Below, piece by piece: positions 36,444-46,655 of a stretch of 64,000 nt of DNA. The stretch covers positions 82,901 through 146,900 of the forward strand of contig JAPLRU010000114.1 of assembly GCA_026399025.1 (NCBI GenBank), written 5' to 3'. The DNA comes from Methylobacter sp. Lineage in GTDB: Bacteria > Pseudomonadota > Gammaproteobacteria > Methylococcales > Methylomonadaceae. Position 1 is the stretch's first letter; each line of letters starts with the position of its first letter. The translations under genes were made by a program, and so were the position numbers. The notes under the pieces are model-generated. The model did not search any database, had not been told where the DNA came from, and worked only from the letters and a program-made list of their open reading frames with translations.

Positions 36444-36453
36444 GGGGGGGGGG
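36444..36453 (+). repeat. Ten-G homopolymer upstream of recB
   Basis: Ten consecutive G on the plus strand (C on the recB strand), 24 bp upstream of the family-conserved recB start and inside the possible N-terminal extension. Such tracts are slippage-prone. Confidence 0.8.
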
Positions 36454-36458
36454 TAAAC

Positions 36459-36665
36459 TCAACGACATTGCTCACGCAATCCGAGCAGCGATGCATCATA
36501 CAGCAAGTCGACAGCGCTTGGAAAATGCCGGTCCGTTGTTAAAAAACGCTTGGCATCGATAAGTTTTTCACGATTTGCCGGTACTACCGAGTCAGCCTGA
36601 ATGAAGTGTGCGTTTCTTTGCAAGCCCGGTTTTTCGTTCCGATAGCCGCTACTATTAAATGGCAT
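36459..36665 (-). CDS. Small hypothetical protein or gene remnant upstream of recB
   Basis: A 68-residue frame that ends just inside the longest possible recB start. It has no strong ribosome site and no recognised family. The C-terminal half (LIDAKRFLTTDRHFPSAVDLLYDA) has a faint likeness to the end of PIN-type toxins. It is not a recC remnant as far as I can tell. It may be non-coding leader DNA. Confidence 0.25.
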   Translation of the reverse strand: MPFNSSGYRNEKPGLQRNAHFIQADSVVPANREKLIDAKRFLTTDRHFPSAVDLLYDASLLGLREQCR

Positions 36666-36725
36666 AAAAACAGTTATATTTATGCTATTGTAAAATGAGC
36701 AATTGAAAACACAGGACTTCGGATT

Positions 36726-37178
36726 ATGATTATTGCTGATATTATGACCGCCAAGCCGGTGACGGTTGATATGGATACCGAGCTATTGGTGATCAAGGAA
36801 ATTTTTGATCACGTCTATTTTCATCATCTGCTGGTTGAAGATGAAACGGACAAGACCTTTGTCGGGGTGATTTCGGATCGCGATTTATTGAGCGCTATCA
36901 GCCCTTATATCCATACCGCGGCCGAAACTTGGCGCGATCAGGAAACTTTAAAAAAACGCGCCCATCAGATCATGTCGCGCCAAGTCGATACCGTGACGCC
37001 CGCAACCGATTGCAATAGTGCGGTGCAAAAAATGTTGAGTGCGGATATATCCTGTATGCCTGTGGTTGACGACAATAACGTTATTTTGGGTATCGTTACC
37101 TGGAAAGATTTCTTAACAAGCTATTTAAAACAACAGTCCCCCGAAAACTATAAACATCTGATCATGAAACAGGATTAG
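36726..37178 (+). CDS. Two-CBS-domain protein
   Basis: A 150-residue protein made of a tandem CBS pair: IIADIMTAKPVTVDMDTELLVIKEIF with FVGVISDRDLLSAI, then QIMSRQVDTVTPATDCNSAVQKML with VVDDNNVILGIVTWKDFL. CBS pairs bind adenosine nucleotides and sense energy state. There is no attached enzymatic domain. It precedes an HDOD-GAF protein by 94 bp on the same strand and could act in the same signalling path. Confidence 0.88.
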   Translation: MIIADIMTAKPVTVDMDTELLVIKEIFDHVYFHHLLVEDETDKTFVGVISDRDLLSAISPYIHTAAETWRDQETLKKRAHQIMSRQVDTVTPATDCNSAVQKMLSADISCMPVVDDNNVILGIVTWKDFLTSYLKQQSPENYKHLIMKQD

Positions 37179-37272
37179 CAATCGGTACAAGAAGTCGCAT
37201 ATATGTCGTTGTCGGCAGGAATCAATAAGGCTCAAACTGACAAGGGTTAAGGTATTCATCGTAAAAAATCAA

Positions 37273-38787
37273 ATGACATCGAACAACAATCCTTTAGAGC
37301 TCACCCTGATGGCAATGGACTCTCAGGAAATCCCGCCCAAAGCGGTTACGGAACCCCACTCGCTTGCCGAATGGACGCATGTTTTATGCACCGAAGAAAT
37401 GCCGATATTTTCTTATACCGCGTTATGCATTCACGATGTGTTGAACGATGACAGAAAAGGCGCGATGGAGCTGGCTTCTGTGATTTTGCAAGACCCGAAT
37501 CTGACGGTTAAGTTATTAAAAATCAGCAACACCCCGCATTACAACCCATCCCGCCAAAAAATGGTGACGGTATCGCGCGCCATTATTATGATCGGTTCCG
37601 AAGTCATTCGGGAATTAACGCTGGTTTGTTCGTTTTTAGAGTCCATTTTATCGTCAGTCAACAGGCAACAAGCGCATGAAGAAATCGCCCAAGCCATTCA
37701 TGCGGCGGTTCATGCAAAATATATCGCGCTTGCAATCAACGATCCATCGCCCGAGGAGATTTTTATCGCCACCTTGCTTAACCATATCGGCAGTATTTCC
37801 TTTTGGTGTTTTTGCGGCGAGCAGGGCGAGCGCATCCAAGCGCTGATCAATAAAGAGCATTACACGCGCGAAGAAGCCGAGAAACAGGTACTGGGTTTTA
37901 AGTTGATGGAATTGGGGGCCAGCTTAAGCAAAGCCTGGAAATTAGGCGGCTTGATTGAAGAAGCGATCAAACCGGCCGCATTATCCAAAAATCCCAGAGT
38001 CGGCTTGGTGCAATTGGGTTATGAAATCACCGAAGCGTTAAAAGAGGGGGTCGGTTCAAAAAAATACCAGGATTGCGTCCGGAAAGTTGAGGCGTTTACC
38101 CGGCAGCCTAAACAGGTCATCAGCGAAAAATTGCAAAATAACACCCGAACCGCATCGGATATTGCCTGTCAATTTGGCGCGACCGATGCGGCCGGGCTGC
38201 TTCAAAGCGGTCTGGATCAGGCGATTAACGCGGAAGAGCCGGTTATCGATAAAAAACAAGTGCAATTCCAGATTTCACAAGACATTACCTCGATTATCAG
38301 CGAGCAGTTTGATATTTATTTGTTGCTGAAAACGATACTTGAAGGCATTCATCGGGGTATCGGTATGGACCGGACTATTTTTTCTCTACTGCTAAGCGAT
38401 AAACAATCCCTTAAAGAAAGATTGTCGCTGGGCTGGCGCAAAGACAGCTATGACTACAAGGTCGTTTTTAATATTTCGGAAACACCGGCCAATCTTTTTT
38501 TTCATGCGATGTCCGGCACTCAAGCTTTTTGGGCCAAGCCCTCGGAACATGCCAAACTGTACACGCTCCGCGATATTAACGTGATCGGCAAAAACGAATG
38601 TTTTATGATGCCGATTTTTTCTAATAAAGTACCGATCGGCTTAATCTACGCGGATCGCAGCGTGACTAAAGAGCCGCTAACCGGAGCCGATTTAAACGCT
38701 TTTAAATACTTTGCCCAACAGGCCAACATAGGCCTGACTATTTACCGTATGCAACGTGCGGCGATGAAAAAAGACAGCAGTATTTGA
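37273..38787 (+). CDS. HDOD domain protein with GAF domain
   Basis: A 504-residue cytoplasmic protein. Residues about 45-260 are an HDOD domain (ELASVILQDPNLTVKLLKISN, then VSRAIIMIGSEVIRELTL), a catalytically silent relative of HD phosphohydrolases that acts in signalling. Residues about 330-500 look like a GAF domain (ITSIISEQFDIYLLLKTILEGIH, then FMMPIFSNKVPIGLIYADRS). Similar proteins respond to second messengers or act in stress and motility control. Neighbouring CBS protein suggests nucleotide sensing. Specific output is unknown. Confidence 0.82.
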   Translation: MTSNNNPLELTLMAMDSQEIPPKAVTEPHSLAEWTHVLCTEEMPIFSYTALCIHDVLNDDRKGAMELASVILQDPNLTVKLLKISNTPHYNPSRQKMVTVSRAIIMIGSEVIRELTLVCSFLESILSSVNRQQAHEEIAQAIHAAVHAKYIALAINDPSPEEIFIATLLNHIGSISFWCFCGEQGERIQALINKEHYTREEAEKQVLGFKLMELGASLSKAWKLGGLIEEAIKPAALSKNPRVGLVQLGYEITEALKEGVGSKKYQDCVRKVEAFTRQPKQVISEKLQNNTRTASDIACQFGATDAAGLLQSGLDQAINAEEPVIDKKQVQFQISQDITSIISEQFDIYLLLKTILEGIHRGIGMDRTIFSLLLSDKQSLKERLSLGWRKDSYDYKVVFNISETPANLFFHAMSGTQAFWAKPSEHAKLYTLRDINVIGKNECFMMPIFSNKVPIGLIYADRSVTKEPLTGADLNAFKYFAQQANIGLTIYRMQRAAMKKDSSI

Positions 38788-38790
38788 CGG

Positions 38791-39486
38791 CTATTCAATA
38801 TGCCAAGCGGAAGGCTTGGCTGGGATGTCGCAGTATTGGTCGAGTAGCTTAATAAAAGCGTTCCGGTCGATTTGCCGGGCGCCGAAACTTTCCAAATGCC
38901 GGGTATGCACTTGGCAATCTATCAGCCGGTAGCCCCAAGACTGAAGCTGTTCAACCAAGGTTGCGAAGGCTACTTTGGAGGCGTCGGTTTGAGTGTGGAA
39001 CATGGATTCGCCGAAAAAAACCTGTCCCAGCGCAACCCCGTACAAGCCGCCGACCAGCTTATCGTCCTGCCAAGTTTCGACCGAATGAGCGAATCCGGCT
39101 TTATGCAGCTGATTGTAAGCCGAGTTCACGGCTGTCGTTATCCAAGTGCCGGTCGAGTCTTTGCGAGGATCGGCACAGGCCGTGATGACTTCATTAAAAG
39201 CCTGATCGAAAGTTACCGAAAAGGTAGCTTTACGCAAGGTTTTGCGCAAACTGCGGGAGATAATCAGTTGATCGGGAAACAAAACCAGGCGGGGGTCCGG
39301 CGACCACCATAAAATAGGTTCGCCGGGGTTATACCAGGGAAAGACGCCGTGCCGATAAGCGTTCAACAATCGGCTTTGGGACAGACAGCCGCCGATGGCC
39401 AGTAAGCCGTCCGGTTCGCGCAGGGCTTTAGTGACCGGAGGAAAGTCTTGCTTGGGGTTGTTCGGGTTAAGAACGGTCAACTGCAT
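38791..39486 (-). CDS. aat: Leucyl/phenylalanyl-tRNA--protein transferase
   Basis: A 231-residue protein, the length of E. coli Aat (234). It carries [20 protein letters not shown] near residue 50, [17 protein letters not shown] and [19 protein letters not shown]. It transfers Leu or Phe from aminoacyl-tRNA to proteins with N-terminal Arg or Lys, marking them for ClpSAP degradation. It faces the HDOD gene, whose stop is three bases away. No clp genes are nearby. Confidence 0.95.
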   Translation of the reverse strand: MQLTVLNPNNPKQDFPPVTKALREPDGLLAIGGCLSQSRLLNAYRHGVFPWYNPGEPILWWSPDPRLVLFPDQLIISRSLRKTLRKATFSVTFDQAFNEVITACADPRKDSTGTWITTAVNSAYNQLHKAGFAHSVETWQDDKLVGGLYGVALGQVFFGESMFHTQTDASKVAFATLVEQLQSWGYRLIDCQVHTRHLESFGARQIDRNAFIKLLDQYCDIPAKPSAWHIE

Positions 39487-39584
39487 AGGTCTGAATCAAC
39501 TTAAGAGAAAGTTTAGGTCAGTCATTAAACCATAGGCCTATAACTTAATCATTACTGCAAAAAACCTAAAAACTCAAAAGAACG

Positions 39585-39633
39585 CACCACGAAGACACGA
39601 AGTTTTATTTCTTTGCGCTCTTCGTGGCGAATA
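39585..39633. repeat. CACCACGAAGACACGAAG inverted repeat
   Basis: Third copy of the family seen at 14678 and 63773. The left arm is CACCACGAAGACACGAAG and the right arm CTCTTCGTGGCG is degenerate. It lies between aat and trxB, downstream of trxB, and could help end trxB transcription. Confidence 0.65.
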
Positions 39634-39670
39634 AAAAGTTTTAATCTCCTGCTTATCGGCCGTCCCGAAC

Positions 39671-40657
<987 letters not shown>

Positions 40658-40820
40658 TTATGAAGACGAAAGCCGGTTTCGTAAACTGTTTTATCGGCTT
40701 GGCGGCGGGATAAATGCCGTCATCGGAGCAGGATTTGTTGTAAATATTATTAATGTAAAACCTCTGCTTATTCATCTATAATTATGTTTTATTGGTAATT
40801 TATCTGACGAGTTATTGAGT

Positions 40821-43133
40821 ATGGCCGCTGTAATGGAAGAAAAAGCCTTTCGTGGTTTGCGTGAAGTTGCTTTATTGGGCTTTATTGCAAGCGCATTATT
40901 TTTTTTAATTTCACTGATTACCTTTAGTAACGAGGATGCGGGCTGGACCCATAGCGGATCGGTGCAGACCGTCTCTAACGCCTGCGGGGTGTTTGGCGCC
41001 TGGATCGCCGACTTCATGCTCAGCTGTTTCGGCCTGGTCGCTTACCTGTTCCCGGTCATTATCTTCTGGCAAGGTTATCTGGTTTACACTCAGGGCCGGC
41101 AAGACCGCGAAAAAACCATTATCGGGCTGCAATGGCTGGGTTCCGTAGCAACCATTGTTTCAGGCTCGGCCTTATTGAATTTGTATTTATTAAGAATAGG
41201 CATTGAACTGCCCAGCAACACCGGAGGCATTTTAGGCCAGGAAACCGGTAACGCCTTGCTGGTCGTATTCGGCAATTCGGGAGCGACGCTGCTTTTGTTA
41301 GTGGTTTTATTGGCCGGAGTGACCTTGGTGACCGGGCTGTCATGGGTTGCCCTGATCGATGTGATCGGCAAATATACCGTGTTTATCTGTAGAGCTTTGG
41401 CGAATAGCGCTGCCGTTTTGCTGCAACAACAGGCGGCCCGGCGCACCCAAGCGCTGATCGATAAGCCCGCAAAGCCGGAGCCTAAGAAAAAAATCGCGGT
41501 GAAACCCATTGCCGCTATCGAAAAGCCGATAGAAAAACCGACAGAAAAAAAGCCTGTAGAAAAATTAATAAAGACCAATCCGCCGTCTAAAAAGCAACCC
41601 GCCGTTCAATACGATGTCAGCAAAGGCGTGCTGCCTTCGCTGGAGTTACTGGATCAGCGCGACACTCGCGTTATAGGCTATTCGCAAGCCGATCTGGAAG
41701 CCATGTCGCGCTTGGTGGAAGAAATCCTGGCCGATTTTAACGTCGCCGTCGCCGTGGTCGGCTTTCATCCCGGCCCGGTTATCACCCGTTTTGAATTACA
41801 ACCTGCGGCGGGCGTTAAAGTCAGTCGTATCAGCACTTTGTCCAAGGATTTAGCCAGAGCGCTGTCGGTTACCAGCGTGCGTATCGTCGAAATCATTCCC
41901 GGTAAATCGGTGGTCGGACTTGAAATTCCGAATCGGGAACGGGAAATGGTGACTTTGCGTGAATTATTGGTGTCGGTGCCGTTCGAGCGCTCCAAATCCA
42001 TGCTGACCTTGGCGATGGGCAAAGATATTTCCGGTACGCCGATGGTGGCCGATCTGGGTAAAATGCCGCATGCGTTGGTCGCGGGCACCACCGGTTCCGG
42101 TAAGTCGGTCGCTATTAACACCATGATTCTCAGCCTGCTTTATAAAGCTAAACCGGAACAGGTGCGCTTGATCATGATCGATCCGAAGATGTTGGAATTG
42201 TCGGTTTATGAAGGCATTCCGCATTTATTGACGCCGGTCGTCACCGACATGAAAGAAGCCAGCAACGCGTTACGTTGGGCGGTTGGCGAAATGGAAAGAC
42301 GTTACAAACTGATGTCCAAAATGGGCGTTAGAAATCTTGCCGGGTTCAATCAGTTGGTGGAAGACGCGACGGCAAGAGGCGAGACCATCAGAGATCCGAT
42401 GTTTCAAATGATCACTCCGCTGGAAGAGGGCGAAGAGTACCCGACCTTAAGTACATTGCCCAGTATCGTCATCGTCATCGACGAACTAGCCGACATGATG
42501 ATGATCGTCGGCAAAAAAGTTGAAGAATTGATTGCCCGGTTGGCGCAAAAAGCCCGAGCGGCCGGTATTCACTTAATCCTCGCGACGCAACGCCCCTCGG
42601 TTGACGTATTGACCGGCCTGATTAAAGCCAACGTGCCGACCCGGATTTCATTTCAGGTGTCGTCGCGTATCGATTCGCGCACCATTCTCGATCAAGGCGG
42701 GGCCGAAGCTTTGCTCGGCAACGGCGACATGCTGTTTTTACCTTCGGGCACCAGCATTCCGATTCGCGCTCACGGCGCTTTTGTCGACGACCATGAAGTG
42801 CATCGCGTCGTTGAATTTTTAAAACAAACCGCGCCGCCTAATTATCTGGATGACATCACCCGCGAGTCCTCGGATTCCAACGATGGCGGTTACGGTGTCA
42901 GCGGCGGCGGTAGCGGTGGCGGCGATTCGGAAAGTGACGCGTTATATGACGAAGCCGTACAGTTTGTTACCGAATCCCGTAAAGCCTCAATCTCCAGCGT
43001 GCAACGGCGTTTTAAAGTCGGCTACAACCGCGCTGCAACGATGATTGAAGACATGGAAGCGGCGGGCATTGTCAGCCCTCCTGAAAGCAACGGCTCGAGA
43101 GTCGTGTTGGCGCCTGCCCCGATTAAAGATTAA
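40821..43133 (+). CDS. ftsK: DNA translocase FtsK
   Basis: About 770 residues from the ATG at 40821; a TTG six bases upstream is an alternative. Four N-terminal membrane helices (to about residue 190) anchor it at the septum. A short Lys/Pro-rich linker (about 210-265, with repeated EKP) replaces the very long linker of E. coli. The motor has Walker A GTTGSGKS near 421 and Walker [12 protein letters not shown] near 550. The C-terminal gamma winged helix is preceded by a glycine-rich stretch; it reads KOPS sequences. FtsK pumps chromosome dimers to dif during division. Confidence 0.95.
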   Translation: MAAVMEEKAFRGLREVALLGFIASALFFLISLITFSNEDAGWTHSGSVQTVSNACGVFGAWIADFMLSCFGLVAYLFPVIIFWQGYLVYTQGRQDREKTIIGLQWLGSVATIVSGSALLNLYLLRIGIELPSNTGGILGQETGNALLVVFGNSGATLLLLVVLLAGVTLVTGLSWVALIDVIGKYTVFICRALANSAAVLLQQQAARRTQALIDKPAKPEPKKKIAVKPIAAIEKPIEKPTEKKPVEKLIKTNPPSKKQPAVQYDVSKGVLPSLELLDQRDTRVIGYSQADLEAMSRLVEEILADFNVAVAVVGFHPGPVITRFELQPAAGVKVSRISTLSKDLARALSVTSVRIVEIIPGKSVVGLEIPNREREMVTLRELLVSVPFERSKSMLTLAMGKDISGTPMVADLGKMPHALVAGTTGSGKSVAINTMILSLLYKAKPEQVRLIMIDPKMLELSVYEGIPHLLTPVVTDMKEASNALRWAVGEMERRYKLMSKMGVRNLAGFNQLVEDATARGETIRDPMFQMITPLEEGEEYPTLSTLPSIVIVIDELADMMMIVGKKVEELIARLAQKARAAGIHLILATQRPSVDVLTGLIKANVPTRISFQVSSRIDSRTILDQGGAEALLGNGDMLFLPSGTSIPIRAHGAFVDDHEVHRVVEFLKQTAPPNYLDDITRESSDSNDGGYGVSGGGSGGGDSESDALYDEAVQFVTESRKASISSVQRRFKVGYNRAATMIEDMEAAGIVSPPESNGSRVVLAPAPIKD

Positions 43134-43408
43134 CGATTCTTTTCGACAGCTCCCGCCGGCGCGTCATCGGGTACAAAACCAGCGGCGGGGTTACTTGCGT
43201 TAGGGGCTTTTTTACCTGAGCGACCTTGCAACAGCAGGGCGCGAATACGTTCGGCTTGCTCAAGACGGGCTCTTTCCTGATCGGCTCGACGTTTTTCAGT
43301 TTCCTGGTTGGCGACAGCTTGCCGATAGTTGCGCCAGCTATCGATGCTAAGCTGAGCTGCCAGCGTACCTAAAAACACGCCAAGGGCGATTTGCACTATG
43401 AGTTTCAC
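43130..43408 (-). CDS. Small membrane-anchored coiled-coil protein
   Basis: A 92-residue protein convergent with ftsK, with four overlapping bases at the stops. An N-terminal hydrophobic helix ([18 protein letters not shown]) is followed by a charged helical region rich in Glu, Arg and Gln (residues 30-65), then a Pro/Ala-rich tail. No family is recognised. The organised layout suggests a real gene. Confidence 0.55.
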   Translation of the reverse strand: MKLIVQIALGVFLGTLAAQLSIDSWRNYRQAVANQETEKRRADQERARLEQAERIRALLLQGRSGKKAPNASNPAAGFVPDDAPAGAVEKNR

Positions 43409-43438
43409 GGTTTTTTAGAAAGATTTTTATCGTGTGGG

Positions 43439-43470
43439 TAAACAAGCCGCCGACCTGAACGGCTTGTTTA
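43439..43470 (-). terminator. Terminator-like hairpin downstream of the GlcG/HbpS-like gene
   Basis: TAAACAAGCCG and CGGCTTGTTTA form a perfect 11-bp stem around a 10-base loop, 14 bp after the stop at 43484. On the minus strand the stem ends in TTGTTTA. It fits a rho-independent terminator. Confidence 0.6.
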
Positions 43471-43483
43471 TGTTCAGATGAGG

Positions 43484-44257
43484 TTATTGTACTTTGGGTA
43501 ACGCCGCGGCAATTTCCGCTTCTCCCGGCGCGCATAAAGGATGTCCCCAGCCTTTCGCGCTAACGCCGTCAGTGATGTCGTACACGATATTGTCGGGGCG
43601 TAAGTTATCGCCGCTAACACCGCCCGGAACAAAGTCCAGATTAAGAGCATGGCGTGTCCGCCAAGCAATGTTGTGATCGGCGCAAGAGGAGTCGCCGCTG
43701 ACGCCGATGGCTCCAACTAAAGTTCCGGCATTATTATAAAGCGCTAAACCGCCGCCAAATACGTTAACGCCGCCGATTTTACTTTTTACTAAGGGATCGT
43801 TGGGCTGGCCATAGTTTTTGAATGGACCTTTATAAGCCGCCGCGGTATCGACAGGATTGCTCAGTTGCAGGCCGAATAGACTGCCGCCGGGCTGAACCGC
43901 TGTGTAAAGATTGGCTGTCGACAGAACCAGGCCGGGTAAGCTGAAAGCATTGGCCGTATTGGCTTTTTGTGCTGAGATGACGCGGCTGCCGGGCCACTGA
44001 TCGCCCCTGTCGTTGCCGGTAAAGGCTACGGCGCAAACAACGCCGTCTCTATCGACGATAGTGCCCCACATATCAAGATCGAAACCGCCGTTACTTTCAT
44101 TGCGTGCTGCAATTAAAGCGGCTTTTAATGCGGCATGATTGGGCAGCAGTTTTTTGCAGTTATCGGGTTCCGGTGGCGCCATTGGAGTCGCTAGAGCACT
44201 GTTAGCTGTCATTGCTAACGATCCGAGAAGCACTAAATTAGTAAGCGTTTTTTTCAT
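43484..44257 (-). CDS. Secreted GlcG/HbpS (DUF336) family protein
   Basis: A 257-residue protein with a clear signal peptide (MKKTLTNLVLLGSLAMTANS, cleavage near ALA). The mature part shows the GlcG/HbpS pattern: a helix-rich start, a core with GTIVDRDGVVCAVAF, ISAQKANTANAFS and the glycine-rich NVFGGGLALYNNAGTLVGAIGVSGDSSCADH. Family members bind haem or act as accessory proteins. The extended insert around the 110-170 region and paired cysteines suggest a periplasmic form. It is monocistronic on the minus strand. Confidence 0.8.
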   Translation of the reverse strand: MKKTLTNLVLLGSLAMTANSALATPMAPPEPDNCKKLLPNHAALKAALIAARNESNGGFDLDMWGTIVDRDGVVCAVAFTGNDRGDQWPGSRVISAQKANTANAFSLPGLVLSTANLYTAVQPGGSLFGLQLSNPVDTAAAYKGPFKNYGQPNDPLVKSKIGGVNVFGGGLALYNNAGTLVGAIGVSGDSSCADHNIAWRTRHALNLDFVPGGVSGDNLRPDNIVYDITDGVSAKGWGHPLCAPGEAEIAAALPKVQ

Positions 44258-44692
44258 TATTATTTCTCTTTGAAGTTAGGTTAAAACGGTTGTTGTGAAT
44301 AAGCTTGGTTATATTCTCCCTGCGTTGTTTTCAGCACCGTGAACACTCTTTCCATTCGCGTTGCCGTTCCATTGATCGATACCGGCTATCGAATTTTGTT
44401 GATAAATTCGGTGCCGTTTATTTAACAGCGGCTTACCGATAGTTGCCGATTTTATTAAGTCGTTAGTTTAACGGCAATTTCAATAGTACCAAGTTTTTAA
44501 AGCCAGGCTCAATAAACCCCGATTCTAAGCATTTGTATTGCTTTGTCTATAAGTAAGTGCGGTTTTCAAGATGCCATCCAGGCAGTGCTTTTGCAATAAT
44601 CCGGGCCTATTTTATTGGCGATGAGCTGAAACTCCCTGTTACCGCTACATCAGCGGTTGTTAATTGCTTTTTAATAGCTTAGCATTGCCCGT
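44258..44692. other. Intergenic region with no gene seen
   Basis: 435 bp between divergent genes, AT-rich and presumably holding promoters in both directions. No strong palindrome, repeat family or RNA gene was recognised. Confidence 0.4.
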
Positions 44693-45085
44693 ATGTTGAC
44701 TACATTGCGCAAATTTACCGTTATCTTTCTGTCCATACTGCAATTTATTGCACCGTTGGTGCATGCCCATGCCGGAGAGAAAGTTTCAGACTTGGGCCTG
44801 CATGTTCCCGGCCTTGAAATGTATGACGTCCATCATAGCGCTCTTATGTTTCGGGCCGTGAGCTATGATTACAGCGCCGATGGCGTCATCATCGGGATCG
44901 ATGCCGGCATAAAAAACAAGCCCGCTAAAAGAATTGCAGATAACAGCCATTATTTGTATCAAGAACCCCCCCCTTTTAATACTGCAATACCTCCTTTCGC
45001 TATTGCAGTGCCTGCGCAATCGGCACAGTTCATCTGCCGCTTGCTCATTCCGTCGCTATCTCCTCGCGCCCCCCCTGTTCCATAA
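44693..45085 (+). CDS. Small secreted protein upstream of the metal efflux operon
   Basis: A 130-residue frame with a signal-peptide-like start (LRKFTVIFLSILQFIAPLVHA). The mature part has His, Asp and Met residues (HAHAGEKVSDLGLHV, MYDVHHSALMF), then a proline-rich tail (PSLSPRAPPVP). The beginning recalls short DUF2946-like proteins that precede metal or copper genes, but I am not sure. It lies 298 bp before the outer-membrane efflux gene on the same strand. A periplasmic metal-binding or sensing role is inferred from context. Confidence 0.45.
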   Translation: MLTTLRKFTVIFLSILQFIAPLVHAHAGEKVSDLGLHVPGLEMYDVHHSALMFRAVSYDYSADGVIIGIDAGIKNKPAKRIADNSHYLYQEPPPFNTAIPPFAIAVPAQSAQFICRLLIPSLSPRAPPVP

Positions 45086-45383
45086 TCTGTTGATGTCCGG
45101 TTCCGCCGCAGAATGTTGCTGACTTGTAATGACTTAGCAACTGGAAAAACGGATAACTCACTTAAGCCGGGGCACTGGCTGAGGCTAAAGAATCTGTGCG
45201 GCTATAACAGCCGTGGAACCTTGAACACACGGCCTGCGACTGTTTCAAGCGGAAAGCCAAAAACGGCACGTAGAAACATTGATTACCGGAGTTAAATGGA
45301 TTCTTACCGAAAACCCAAAGTAGCCCGCGATCAGTGCTTATAATTTTTATCGCGCAACATTACAACTGCATCGAGCTCAACCT

Positions 45384-46655
45384 ATGTTTTTTTTAAACCT
45401 TCTCAGAAGGCTCATTCCCAAACTTTTGCTTGGGAGTATTGCTTTTTTCGCGGCAGCACTCAGCTTTGCCGATTCATCCTCTATTGTCGAGCATCATGAC
45501 CCGATTGAAATCGATGCAACATTAAGCTTAGCTAAAGTTGTTGATTTAACCTTGGAAAAGCATCCTGATGCGGCTTGGCTGCAAGCGCTGGAAGAAGAAG
45601 CCGTGGCGATAGTACGCCGCGGCGACAGCTGGATAGCCGGGGCTGCGCAAGTAGGACTGCGTTATCAGGAAGCGACCGGCGGCACCCTGCATTATATAGA
45701 CGGTACGGTGCAGGTGCCGCTATGGAATCCAGGCCAGCGCGATGCCGAACAAAGAACGGCAAAACTGGCCGAAAGCAGCGCCCTGTCACAATCGGAAGCG
45801 GTTAAATTACGCGTAGCGGGATTGGTCAGAGGCGCATTATGGGACATGGCGCTGGCCAACTTGAGTTACGAACAGGTAAAAGCCGAGCTTGCGATCACCG
45901 ATCAGTTATTGGCTAAAGTGCAACGCCGCGTCGAATTGGGCGATTTACCCAGAGCCGATTTGCTGTTGGCGCAATCGGAGTCGCTGCAAAAACGTTCGGT
46001 ATTAACCTTGGCCGAGGCGGAGTTAATGCATGCCCGCAAACGTTATACCAGCATCACCCAAATAACCAGAATTCCAGGCGTATACCGAGAAAAGCTGGTC
46101 GGATTAAGCGAAATTCAGCAAAACCATCCGGCCTTAGCGGCGATTAACGGGCAGATTGAACGTAAGCAGGCCGAACTAAACGCCATCAAATTGGTGGGTT
46201 CCGGCCAGACTAATGTGGCTGTCGGCATCAACAGCGACCGGTTTACCCATGATCCCCGCAGTAATCAAACGGAAAGTTTCAATATCGGCGTTACCGTTCC
46301 TTTCGGCGGCGCCGCGCATCTGGCGCCGCAAGTCGCGGCGGTTAATGTCGAATTGAATAAATTGATTGCTCAGCGTGAACAGCTGTTCCGCGACTTGGAA
46401 CAGGCGCATCATGAGGCCGAACATAACCTGGAGGTCAACCGCGCCGAATTAGTTATTGCCGATGAGTTGCAGCAAGTAGCCGAGGAACATTTAAAAATAA
46501 CCCACTCCAGTTTTTCGGTCGGCGAAATCGACCTGATGGATTTGTTAAAAATCCAGTCCAGAACCCAACAAGCGGTGTTAAACGCGAAGCAACGGGCCAT
46601 TATGCTGCAACGCGACATAGCACTTTATAACCAGGCCGTAGGAGTCACGCCATGA
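45384..46655 (+). CDS. Heavy-metal efflux outer membrane factor (CusC/CzcC-like)
   Basis: A 423-residue TolC-superfamily protein. A signal peptide (to about SFADSS) precedes two coiled-coil OEP repeats, with long heptad-rich helices around residues 120-220 and 300-415 (LRVAGLVRGALWDMALANLSY; LIAQREQLFRDLEQAHHEAE). It would form the trimeric outer-membrane duct of an RND pump. Its stop overlaps the adaptor gene start by four bases (ATGA). The metal cannot be deduced. Confidence 0.85.
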   Translation: MFFLNLLRRLIPKLLLGSIAFFAAALSFADSSSIVEHHDPIEIDATLSLAKVVDLTLEKHPDAAWLQALEEEAVAIVRRGDSWIAGAAQVGLRYQEATGGTLHYIDGTVQVPLWNPGQRDAEQRTAKLAESSALSQSEAVKLRVAGLVRGALWDMALANLSYEQVKAELAITDQLLAKVQRRVELGDLPRADLLLAQSESLQKRSVLTLAEAELMHARKRYTSITQITRIPGVYREKLVGLSEIQQNHPALAAINGQIERKQAELNAIKLVGSGQTNVAVGINSDRFTHDPRSNQTESFNIGVTVPFGGAAHLAPQVAAVNVELNKLIAQREQLFRDLEQAHHEAEHNLEVNRAELVIADELQQVAEEHLKITHSSFSVGEIDLMDLLKIQSRTQQAVLNAKQRAIMLQRDIALYNQAVGVTP

